Below, in pieces: positions 41,851-49,762 of a DNA stretch of 64,000 bases; within the stretch, counting starts at the first letter, position 1; every line of letters begins with the position of its first letter. The position numbers and the translations under genes are program-made. This stretch comes from DASXRA01 sp963737425 (GTDB lineage: Bacteria > Actinomycetota > Actinomycetes > Mycobacteriales > Jatrophihabitantaceae). The notes under the pieces were generated by a model. The model searched no databases. It worked only from the letters and a program-made list of their open reading frames with translations, and was not told the DNA's origin. Location: the NCBI GenBank assembly GCA_963737425.1, contig CAVTSX010000009.1, positions 744,001 to 808,000 on the forward strand. Reading direction: 5' to 3'.

Positions 41851-43452
41851 CTAACAGGCCTTGACCCACGAGCATTCAAGCGCCGGACCGCGCCGTTGCG
41901 CCGGAGTCCGCAGCGGCAGCACCGTCGTGCTCGGCGTGATCTTGAGGGCAGACGGCGCACCGTAGCTCGCGAGCGTGACGCCGACAGCGTTCTCGATCGA
42001 CGTGACACTGGAGGGCAGGAAGTTGTTGCTGATCATGGAGAACACGAGTGGGTCACCCGCACCGTCGGTCACGTAACCCGACAGTGCGCTCACCGCTGTC
42101 ATCGAGCCGGTCTTGGCGTGCATGTTGTTCGCCGCCGGGGTGTTGGCCATGCGGTTGCGCAACGTTCCGCCGACCATGCGATCCGGATTGCCGGCGATCG
42201 GCAGCGCGTTGTACCAGGTCGTGAACCACGGTTGCTGGCGAGCGGCGATCAGCAGGTTGGTGATCTGCTGCGGCGAGATCAGGTCGGCGCGCGACAGCCC
42301 TGATCCGTCGACCATCCGCACGTCGTCGGTGTTGACACCGAGCGTCTTGACGTCGGCGAGCATCGCCGCCGCGCCCGCATCCCAGCTGCCCTGACCGCTC
42401 ACTTGCTCGCCCATCGTCTTGATCAGATGCTCGGCGTGCATGTTGTTGCTCAGCTTCAGGAACGGGGTGAGCATCTGCGCAAGGGTCATCGATTCGTGCG
42501 AGGCAAGGGGCCGGGCGGTGGCCGGTGTCGGGCCGTAGTCGGTAGCACCCAGCACGAGCACGCCGTGCCGGAGCAGGGCGTCGCGGAACAGCGAGGCGAC
42601 CAGCGCGGTCGGGTCGTCGAATGTCGCCCAGATGTCGTCGCCGGTCGAGTCGGCCGGGATGCTGCCGCTGACGTCGATCGTGTTGTTGCCATGGCGGCGT
42701 ACGGCGTCGGCCGTGTCGTCCGAGCCGGCCGTGCCTGTCGTCGCGGCACCGACCAGGTGGACGTAGTGGTTCGCCGGGACCACCGTCACCTCGGCCGGGT
42801 CGCCCGCCTTCGCGCCCGGAGCCACGTGGACGATGACGCTGCCGGCGTCGTAGTCGGTGTTCGGGGCGACGGTGAGCGCCGAGATCTGCGCGTCGTAGTA
42901 GTACGGCTCGTCGTCCCATGCCCAGAACGGCGCAAGGCGAACGTCGTCGAAGTAGGTATCGTCAGCCACGAGCGCGCCGCGCACGACGCGTACACCGGAG
43001 TCGGCGATCTGCGCGGCCAACCGGTCGTAGTCCGGACCAAGCATGGTCGGGTCGCCGGTGCCCTTCAGGTAAAGGTTGCCGCCCAGCGTGTGCCCGCTGA
43101 TCGCGCCACTCGCCTGCACGCTGGTGGTGTACCGGTGATCCGGGCCGAGCACGCCCATCGCGGCAGTTGACGTGAGCAGCTTGCCGTTCGAAGCCGGCAG
43201 CAACCGCTCGGCGGCATTGTGCTCGTAAAGCACGTCTCCGGTCGTGGCATCTCGCACCTCGAGGCCGACCTGGGCGTTGTCCAGCCGGGGATCGCCGAGA
43301 ATCCGGTCGAGGTCCGCGCCGAGGCCCGCCACCGCGGGAGCGTCGGCGACCGGCGCCGGGTGCGTCCGGGTCAGCGCGCCCACCAACAGCACGACGGCGA
43401 CGAGGACGGCGGATGTTCGTGCGGCGAAGCGGCGAGACATCGGGACGGTCAT
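41851..43452 (-). CDS. dacB: D-alanyl-D-alanine carboxypeptidase/endopeptidase, PBP4 (S13) type
   Basis: 533 aa exported penicillin-binding protein. A signal/anchor helix is at 10-28 (TSAVLVAVVLLVGALT). The S13 triad is complete: SxxK in LPASNGKLLTS (about residue 90), SxN in LKLSNNMHAEHL and KTG in MHAKTGSMTA. The large insert between SxxK and SxN, typical of class C PBPs, is present. It trims peptidoglycan stem peptides or cross-links. The ATG at 43452 has GGAGG 5 nt upstream. The frame is open 300 codons further, but that stretch is antisense to the EspI-like gene and has no homology. Confidence 0.93.
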   Translation of the reverse strand: MTVPMSRRFAARTSAVLVAVVLLVGALTRTHPAPVADAPAVAGLGADLDRILGDPRLDNAQVGLEVRDATTGDVLYEHNAAERLLPASNGKLLTSTAAMGVLGPDHRYTTSVQASGAISGHTLGGNLYLKGTGDPTMLGPDYDRLAAQIADSGVRVVRGALVADDTYFDDVRLAPFWAWDDEPYYYDAQISALTVAPNTDYDAGSVIVHVAPGAKAGDPAEVTVVPANHYVHLVGAATTGTAGSDDTADAVRRHGNNTIDVSGSIPADSTGDDIWATFDDPTALVASLFRDALLRHGVLVLGATDYGPTPATARPLASHESMTLAQMLTPFLKLSNNMHAEHLIKTMGEQVSGQGSWDAGAAAMLADVKTLGVNTDDVRMVDGSGLSRADLISPQQITNLLIAARQQPWFTTWYNALPIAGNPDRMVGGTLRNRMANTPAANNMHAKTGSMTAVSALSGYVTDGAGDPLVFSMISNNFLPSSVTSIENAVGVTLASYGAPSALKITPSTTVLPLRTPAQRRGPALECSWVKAC

Positions 43453-43665
43453 GCCATCCTCCAGAAAGCGGCGGATTACCGGTCTAGGGCAGATTAGGGG
43501 CGTATCCACACCAGAGCAACGGATGCGACACATACCGCCGCCCGATGCGAACGTCTCGCCGGAGACGATCTTGGCAACGAATCCTTTACGGAGCGGAGGC
43601 CCGCGGGTCGGTGCATTTGCTTTACAGTTGGCCAGACCTGCCCGTAGTCGACATGAGGAGCGCAA

Positions 43666-45378
43666 GTGTCCAGCTCCGAGCCGCAGGACGACGCCACGCA
43701 GTTCAAAGCGTGGCAATACCCCGAGCAGAGCCAGCAGCCACCCGACCATCAGCAACCCGCAGAGGCCGCCCCGAGCTGGCAGGGTTACCAGCCTGATCCG
43801 ACGGATTATCCGACGCTTCACGGCTACTCCCCGAACCCGCCCGCTCCCGCCGAGTACGCCCAGCCGCCTGCCGAATATGCACCGCCACCGGCCGAGTACG
43901 CGCCACCTCCCGCGCCGGCGGACTACCCAGCGCCACCGCAGGCTCCCGCCGAGTACGCGCCGCCACCTTCGCCGTCGGACGGCCTGCCACCGCCACCACC
44001 CGCGCCATCGGACTACCTGCCACCGGAACCGGCCGAGCACGCGCAGCAGGCTGCCCCGCACCCGCCGGGAACGAACGGATACCTGGCACCCCCGCCCGAT
44101 CCGGCCGACTACGTCGCACCGCCGCACTTCGTGCACCCCGCGACCGATGTGCCCGCCGGTGCCGGCATGGTGCCGCCACGCTCGGACGCTCGCCCGCCGG
44201 TTCCCGAGCAGGCGCCCGAGCACGCGCCGCCGGACGCCGAGCACCAGACGGCCGATGGGTGGTCTGCCACCGACTACCGCGGTACGTACAGCGAGGCGCA
44301 ATCGCAGTACCCGCCCGCTGCGGTGACCCCCCAGGCGGCGGCCTACCCGCAGACCGCTCCGCCGACTGCTCCGCAAAGCGCGCCGCCCGGCACGCCAGCG
44401 TGGCAGCCGACCGGCGCTCCGCCCAAGCCCGAGGATCTGCTGGTACCCGACCTGACGGCGATCGCCGACGAGCCGGCCCGCTGGGGTTGGCGCGGGCTGG
44501 TGAACCGGCTCACCGGCGGAGCGGTCAGCGCCAAGGCCAAGGGCGCCGAACTCGCCGATCGCAAGGCCACGCGCGACATCCAGCGCGCTTTCTCCCGGCC
44601 GATGACGGTCGTCGTCATCCAGCCCAAGGGCGGCGCCGGCAAGACGCCGACGACCATCGGCATCGCGTCAGCCCTCGGTGTGCATCGCGGCGGTTACGTC
44701 GTCGGCTGGGACGACAACGAGACGCGCGGCACGCTGGCGGTACGGGTCACCAACCGCGACAGTCAGCGCACCACCGTCTGGGACCTGCTGGGCGAACTCC
44801 CCTCGTTCGAACGCACGGACGCACGTGTGGGCGACCTCAGCTATTTCGTGCGCGCGCAGGGCGAGGCGCAGTTCGACGCCCTGGTCAGCGACGATCACCC
44901 GAGCAACATGGCCCAGATCGGCGAGCGCGAGTTCCATCGCATCCACGCGGTTTTGCAGCGCTTCTACCGGGTCGTCGTGATCGACACCGGAAACAATGTG
45001 CGCTCGCCGAACTGGCAGGCGGCAGTCAACGCCGCTGACGTCGTCGTGATCCCCTCCACCTATCAGCGCGATGTGGGCTTCAGTGCGTCGTGGGTGCTCG
45101 ATCACCTCATCCAGACCGGCCGCGTTGCTCTGGCCGAGCATGCCGTCACCGTGCTCACGGCCGCCGATCCGAGCACTGACCAGAAGGTTCGCGACGAGTT
45201 GCTGCGTCACTTCGGCAACCGCACCCAGAACGTCGTCGAAATTCCGTACGACGCGCACATCGCGACCGGCGGTCCGATCCATTGGGACCAGTTGCGCGAA
45301 GCCACTCGCCGCGCCTGGATCCAGGCCGGCGCCGTCGTGGTGCAGGCACTGCTGCAGCGCGACCTCCCCCGCCGCTGA
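43666..45378 (+). CDS. Proline-rich MinD/ParA-like ATPase resembling ESX-associated EspI
   Basis: 570 aa. Residues 1-265 are low complexity, rich in Pro, Ala, Tyr and Gln, with repeated AEYAPPP-type units. Residues about 305-565 are a MinD/ParA-like ATPase: deviant Walker A VIQPKGGAGKTPTT (about 313-325), VVGWDDNETRGTL, and Walker B-like YRVVVIDTGNNV. The architecture matches mycobacterial EspI (Rv3876), a regulator of the ESX-1 type VII secretion system, but no EccA-E or WXG100 genes are nearby. The GTG has GAGGAG upstream. Role here is unknown; polar localisation or partitioning is also possible. Confidence 0.7.
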   Translation: MSSSEPQDDATQFKAWQYPEQSQQPPDHQQPAEAAPSWQGYQPDPTDYPTLHGYSPNPPAPAEYAQPPAEYAPPPAEYAPPPAPADYPAPPQAPAEYAPPPSPSDGLPPPPPAPSDYLPPEPAEHAQQAAPHPPGTNGYLAPPPDPADYVAPPHFVHPATDVPAGAGMVPPRSDARPPVPEQAPEHAPPDAEHQTADGWSATDYRGTYSEAQSQYPPAAVTPQAAAYPQTAPPTAPQSAPPGTPAWQPTGAPPKPEDLLVPDLTAIADEPARWGWRGLVNRLTGGAVSAKAKGAELADRKATRDIQRAFSRPMTVVVIQPKGGAGKTPTTIGIASALGVHRGGYVVGWDDNETRGTLAVRVTNRDSQRTTVWDLLGELPSFERTDARVGDLSYFVRAQGEAQFDALVSDDHPSNMAQIGEREFHRIHAVLQRFYRVVVIDTGNNVRSPNWQAAVNAADVVVIPSTYQRDVGFSASWVLDHLIQTGRVALAEHAVTVLTAADPSTDQKVRDELLRHFGNRTQNVVEIPYDAHIATGGPIHWDQLREATRRAWIQAGAVVVQALLQRDLPRR

Positions 45379-45381
45379 CGG

Positions 45382-46227
45382 TCAGCGAGCCGCCGCGATA
45401 CGAGCGAAGTCGCTGACGTCGAGGGTTTCGCCGCGCGCTGCCGGATCGACGCCGGCCGCGCGCAGCACCGATTCGGCGGCACCGGGCGAGCCGGCCCACG
45501 GCGCCAGCGCCGAGCGAAGCATCTTGCGACGCTGGGCAAAGGCGTGGTCGATCACCGCAAACACGTCGGCCCGCGTCACGCCTTCAGGCAGCGACGGCGG
45601 CGGCCGGCGGACCAGGCGCACCAGTCCGGAGTCGACGTTGGGCACCGGCCAGAAGACGGTTCGTGGGACCGTGCCGACGCGCTCGGCTGAGGCGTACCAC
45701 GCGGTCTTGACGCTCGGCACGCCGTACACCTTGGAGCCTGGCGGCGCCGCGAGCCGTGCCGCCACCTCCGCCTGCACCATCACGACCGCGCTGCGCACGC
45801 TCGGCAACAGTTCGAGCAGGTGCAGGACGACCGGCACTGCGATGTTGTAGGGCAGGTTTGCCACGAGCGCGACCGGCTGCGGATCTGGCAGGCCGGAGAG
45901 CCGCAGCGCGTCGGCGTGCATCACCGTCAGCCGGTCGGCAGCGTCGGGCTGATGCGCCAGCACCGTCGCCGGAAGGGCATCGGCGAGCACCGCGTCGATC
46001 TCCACCGCGACGACGCGAACGTCCGTCGCGAGCAGGCCGAGTGTCAGCGAGCCCAGGCCAGGACCGACTTCGAGCACGACCTCACCGGGCGAGACCGGAG
46101 CGGCCCGCACGATTCGCTCGATCGTGTTCGCGTCATGGACGAAGTTCTGACCCAGCGCCTTCGTCGGCCGCACCCCGAGTTGCGCGACCAACGCGCGGAT
46201 CTCGCCCGGGCCGAGCAGGCGGCTCAG
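45382..46227 (-). CDS. rsmA: 16S rRNA (adenine1518-N6/adenine1519-N6)-dimethyltransferase
   Basis: About 281 aa KsgA. It dimethylates two adenosines near the 3' end of 16S rRNA. SAM motif VVLEVGPGLGSLTLGLL, then VEIDAVLA, MHADALRL and the catalytic NLPYNIAVPVV. Family N-termini read (M)xxRLLGPxEIRALxxxLGVRPTKALGQNFVHD. Here that sequence is encoded from a CTG at 46227, directly after the stop of the preceding muralytic gene. The next in-frame candidate is a TTG at 46191, which would cut conserved residues. The CTG start is therefore preferred, with some doubt. Confidence 0.93.
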   Translation of the reverse strand: MSRLLGPGEIRALVAQLGVRPTKALGQNFVHDANTIERIVRAAPVSPGEVVLEVGPGLGSLTLGLLATDVRVVAVEIDAVLADALPATVLAHQPDAADRLTVMHADALRLSGLPDPQPVALVANLPYNIAVPVVLHLLELLPSVRSAVVMVQAEVAARLAAPPGSKVYGVPSVKTAWYASAERVGTVPRTVFWPVPNVDSGLVRLVRRPPPSLPEGVTRADVFAVIDHAFAQRRKMLRSALAPWAGSPGAAESVLRAAGVDPAARGETLDVSDFARIAAAR

Positions 46228-47382
46228 TCAGTACCACCCGTTGGCTTGCCAGCTGCTCCATGCGTCGCATGGCGTGCCGTACCTGCCGGCGATGTAGTCC
46301 AGGCCCCACTTGATCTGCGTCGTCGGGTTGGTCTGCCAGTCCGAGCCGTAGGCGGCCATCTTGTCGCCCGGCAGCGCCTGCGGGATGCCGTATGCGCCGA
46401 TCGAATTCTCGGCGTTGACGCGCCAATTGCTCTCGTGCTGCCAGATCTGGTAAAGGCAACTGAATTGGTCGTCGCCCCATCCACGTTTCGCGGCGAGTGT
46501 CTTGGCAATGTCTTGCGCAGAGCCTGGATCGACGACGACCGGCGGCGGGCCCGGCTTGGGCTTGCTGCCCACCTTGACGACTTCGGGGATCGGCTTGACA
46601 ACCACGACCCGGCTGACGATCGTCCGGCCGACCAGCTTGCCGTCGACGTAGACGACGGCGTACGTCACCTTCTCGACGCCATCCTTGCCGTGTTTTGCGA
46701 CCTTGCTCGTGCCGACGTACATGGTCGGGTCGCTCGTGTGCGTCGTGGGGAACGGCACGGCTCGTCGCGCCACGACGTTGCCGCTCTTGACACGGGTGAC
46801 CACGATGTGTTCGCCATTGCGCAGCGACGAACTCGACCGGGCGGAAAGAACGTCCTGCCGGCCCACCGAGACCCCGAGATCTTCGAGCAGGTCGACCACC
46901 GAACCGTCGGTGGTCGTCACCTTTTGGCTCTTGCCGTCAGCGGTGACCGTGACCGTCTTCGGGCTGCGCAGTTCGATGCTCGTGGGCGAGAGCGGCAGGC
47001 GCTTGTCACGCGACACCGACGAGAAGTCGGTTGTGGGATAGCCGAGTTGGGCCAGGGCGTCGGCGACCGTCGGAGTTGTCACCCAGATATCGCGCTTATG
47101 GCCGTCGGCCATCAGGTGCAGCAACCGCCCGCGACGCAGCACTATGACGCTGCCGTTGTGAACGCGGCTGTCGATGCCGGGCGCCAGGACGTCGTGCTCG
47201 CCGACCGGGTAGTGAGCCGCGGTAAGCACACCTCGCACGCTGCTCGCGACTGTGTGGACCTTCTGCACTTCGCCATCGACCCGCAGGGTGACGGTCTTGT
47301 CGACCTTTGCCCAGGCGACTGTCGCGCCCACCACTCCTGCGAGTACGGCCGTGTACAAGCCATACTTCACGCTGCGACGCAC
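46228..47382 (-). CDS. Secreted DUF348-G5 protein with lytic-transglycosylase-like C-terminal domain
   Basis: 384 aa. One N-terminal hydrophobic anchor (about 6-25), three DUF348 repeats (about 30-180) and a G5 domain (about 195-275). The C-terminal domain (290-384; CLYQIWQHESNWRVNAENSIGAYGIPQALPGDKMA...WGLDYIAGRYGTP) has the transglycosylase-SLT/aggregation-promoting-factor pattern, not the Rpf fold. It is a paralogue of the next gene upstream with a different catalytic end. It likely cleaves glycan strands of peptidoglycan during growth. The start is GTG; the rsmA frame follows its stop directly. Confidence 0.85.
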   Translation of the reverse strand: MRRSVKYGLYTAVLAGVVGATVAWAKVDKTVTLRVDGEVQKVHTVASSVRGVLTAAHYPVGEHDVLAPGIDSRVHNGSVIVLRRGRLLHLMADGHKRDIWVTTPTVADALAQLGYPTTDFSSVSRDKRLPLSPTSIELRSPKTVTVTADGKSQKVTTTDGSVVDLLEDLGVSVGRQDVLSARSSSSLRNGEHIVVTRVKSGNVVARRAVPFPTTHTSDPTMYVGTSKVAKHGKDGVEKVTYAVVYVDGKLVGRTIVSRVVVVKPIPEVVKVGSKPKPGPPPVVVDPGSAQDIAKTLAAKRGWGDDQFSCLYQIWQHESNWRVNAENSIGAYGIPQALPGDKMAAYGSDWQTNPTTQIKWGLDYIAGRYGTPCDAWSSWQANGWY

Positions 47383-47470
47383 AAACAGGCTCCAATCGAT
47401 TTCTCGCGCTTGCGCGTTTCCCCCCGCAGCATGGTCACGAGACCATAACGTGCATGCCGGGCAAAGGCCA

Positions 47471-47519
47471 AGCCCGGGTTCCGCGTGTCGGCGTAAGCGC
47501 GACGCGCAGAACCCGGGCT
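47471..47519 (-). terminator. Long GC-rich hairpin after rpfB
   Basis: AGCCCGGGTT at both ends forms a near-perfect stem of about 20 bp with a few mismatches and a short TAA-containing loop. It lies between the two tandem DUF348-G5 genes, 16 nt past the rpfB stop. It probably limits readthrough into the downstream paralogue. There is no T tract. Confidence 0.6.
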
Positions 47520-47534
47520 CGGATTAGCGGGGCG

Positions 47535-48689
47535 TTAGAGGTTGCTACCGCAGACTGGCCAGGGCGCCGAACCACGTGCGGCGTAAAGCCTGTTCGCTAC
47601 GGCAATCTGCTGCTCACGTGTTGCCAAGTCGGCACGCTGCGCATATGCGCCGCCACCGTTCGCGAGCCAGGTGCTGGAATCAAATTGCAAGCCACCGTAG
47701 AAGCCGTTCCCGGTGTTGATGTGCCAGTTGCCGCCCGACTCGCACGCGGCGACCGCGTCCCAGTTCAGGCCGCTGGTGTTGGGAGGCGGAGTGCCGCCGC
47801 CACCGGATCCACCGGACCCGCCTGACCCGCCGGACGGCGGCGGTGTGGCGACTGGGCGCTCCTTGGTGCCCACCCGCACGACCTTCGTCACCGGCCGCGA
47901 GATGACCTTGCGGGCCACCCTTGCCTTTCCGACGAGCTTGCCGTCGATGTACACCAACCGGTCGGTCAGGGTCGCGACGCCTGCCTTGCCGGCGGTGACG
48001 ACCTTCGACTCACCCTGGTACATCGACGAGTCCTGCTGCTTCGACGTCGGGAAATCGATCGGCACGCGTTGCGTCACGGTTTTGCGAGTCACGCGCTGCA
48101 GCACGATCCTCTCGCCGTTGCGCAGCGGCGTGTGCGAGTTGACCGAGAGCCGATCCTCCCGATTGGTCCTGATGCCAAGAGTCGCGAACACGTCACTGAC
48201 GGTGGCATCCGTCGTCGTCACCGTCTGCGTCCTGTGGTCGTGGACGATCGTGATCTGCTTCGGCGCCCGCAGCTCGATCTCGGTCGGTGCCAGCGGCAAC
48301 CGCTTGTCGCGAGACACGGACGTGAAGTCAGCCGTCGAGTAGCCGAGTTGACTCAGCGCCTCGGCGACGGTCGGGGTGGTCACCCAGATGTCGCGGTGGG
48401 ATCCGTCGACGGTCAGGTGCAGCAACCTTCCCCGCTTGAGAACGATCTCGCTGCCGTTGTGCACCTTGGCCCCGACTGCTGGGGCCACGACATCGTGCGT
48501 TCCGACCGAGAATCCGGCGCTGGCCAATGCGCCGCCAACGTTGCTCGCACTGGTGTGGATCTTCTTCGATGCTCCGTCGACCTCGATGTTGACGGTCTTG
48601 CTGTTGTCGGCACTAGCCCAGGCAATCGAGCCACCGATGACGCCTGCCACGGCAATACCAGACAGGCCGTACCTGACGCTGCGACGCAC
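47535..48689 (-). CDS. rpfB: Resuscitation-promoting factor, RpfB type
   Basis: 384 aa. N-terminal anchor (SGIAVAGVIGGSIAWA), three DUF348 domains (about 30-180), a G5 domain (about 195-275), a Gly/Ser/Pro linker (about 280-305) and the Rpf catalytic domain (LNWDAVAACESGGNWHINTGNGFYGGLQF...ASPWPVCG type) with the catalytic Glu in ACESGGNW. Rpf proteins cleave peptidoglycan glycan strands and wake dormant actinobacterial cells. The GTG has AGGAGG upstream. The order tatD-rpfB-rsmA is that of mycobacteria, except that a second paralogue is inserted before rsmA. Confidence 0.93.
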   Translation of the reverse strand: MRRSVRYGLSGIAVAGVIGGSIAWASADNSKTVNIEVDGASKKIHTSASNVGGALASAGFSVGTHDVVAPAVGAKVHNGSEIVLKRGRLLHLTVDGSHRDIWVTTPTVAEALSQLGYSTADFTSVSRDKRLPLAPTEIELRAPKQITIVHDHRTQTVTTTDATVSDVFATLGIRTNREDRLSVNSHTPLRNGERIVLQRVTRKTVTQRVPIDFPTSKQQDSSMYQGESKVVTAGKAGVATLTDRLVYIDGKLVGKARVARKVISRPVTKVVRVGTKERPVATPPPSGGSGGSGGSGGGGTPPPNTSGLNWDAVAACESGGNWHINTGNGFYGGLQFDSSTWLANGGGAYAQRADLATREQQIAVANRLYAARGSAPWPVCGSNL

Positions 48690-48861
48690 CTAGAGCCTCC
48701 TCTCGTCGTCGTTCGCGCTTCGCGTTCCTGACCTGCCGGAGCGGACGAAATCGAGCGGAGATGGTGCGGGATCTCGTGGATCCCCCTCCGAGCGAGGTCA
48801 CAGGACGGTAACTGCGGCGCAGACGCGAGACCAAGCTCAAGGCCACAAGCTGACATAGGAT

Positions 48862-49707
48862 TTACGTGAAGCGAATGCCAAAAATCGTGTTCCCCTGACG
48901 GCGTGTCGCGGCACAAAGCTCAGCCGGCGAAACGCCCGTCAACTCGGCCACCTTCACCAGCGTATGGACCAGTAAATATGGGGTGTTCGGGCGTCCGCGG
49001 AACGGGTGCGGAGTGAGGAACGGAGCGTCCGTTTCAAGCAAGATATCGTCAGCGTTAACTGCGCCTACCGCTTCTCGCATTGCTGGCGCGTTTGTGAAAG
49101 TAACCACGCCGGAGACGGACAGGACATATCCGGCGCGCACGCACGTCCTCGCCATCTCCGCGTCACCGGAGAAGGCATGGAAGACGACCCGCTCCGGGGC
49201 GCCTTGCTCGGCCAGGATGCGAAGGATGTCCGAATGCGCGTCGCGGTCGTGAATCATGAGCGCCTTGCCGACTCGCTTGGCGAGTTCGATGTGGCGCCGG
49301 AAGTGCTCCTGCTGGTCGGCCGGCGTGGTGCGGTCCCAGTAGTAGTCCAGGCCCGTCTCGCCGACCGCTACGACGCGCGGGTGCCGGGCCAGGCGTTCCA
49401 ACTCGGCATAGTCGTCGTCGGTCATGCCGGCGATCTCGGTCGGATGCACGGCGACGGCGGCGTAGACATCGGGGTGCTCGCTCGCGGCGCGCACGCACCA
49501 GGCCGACGAGGCGAGCGTGTCTCCGACCGTGATCACCTTGGTGACGTTGACCGCGCGGGCGCGCGCCATGACATCGGCGACGTATTCGCGCGTCGGCTCG
49601 AGCCCGGCCCGGTGCGCCATCGCGTCGAGGTGGCAGTGCGCGTCAAACGTGGGGGACGGCAGTGGCGGCGGAGCCGGTGGCTGAGCGTCCTGCGTACGAG
49701 TTGTCAT
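48862..49707 (-). CDS. tatD: TatD-family metal-dependent DNase
   Basis: 281 aa amidohydrolase-fold nuclease. Metal ligands in FDAHCHLDAM, the Glu of VAVGETGLDYYWDR, HDRDAHSDILRIL, FHAFSGDAEMA and LLETDAPFLTPHPFRG are all visible. It has 3'-5' exonuclease activity in repair or DNA turnover. It is downstream of metG and upstream of rpfB, the standard actinobacterial order. Confidence 0.94.
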   Translation of the reverse strand: MTTRTQDAQPPAPPPLPSPTFDAHCHLDAMAHRAGLEPTREYVADVMARARAVNVTKVITVGDTLASSAWCVRAASEHPDVYAAVAVHPTEIAGMTDDDYAELERLARHPRVVAVGETGLDYYWDRTTPADQQEHFRRHIELAKRVGKALMIHDRDAHSDILRILAEQGAPERVVFHAFSGDAEMARTCVRAGYVLSVSGVVTFTNAPAMREAVGAVNADDILLETDAPFLTPHPFRGRPNTPYLLVHTLVKVAELTGVSPAELCAATRRQGNTIFGIRFT

Positions 49708-49762
49708 ACCTTCAGCGTGTGCAGGTGCGCCGTAGGTAGGACAACTCGCAGGCCATGGGCGG

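Noticed and set aside
43453..44376. Extension of the dacB frame by 308 codons on the minus strand
   Set aside because: The extra sequence is Arg/Gly/Trp-rich low complexity, antisense to the proline-rich part of the EspI-like gene; the signal sequence and ribosome site of dacB begin at 43452.
48690..48861. Possible c-di-AMP (ydaO) riboswitch before rpfB
   Set aside because: Such riboswitches precede rpf genes in some Actinobacteria, but the conserved ydaO blocks are not found here; only a small GGGATC-type hairpin is present.
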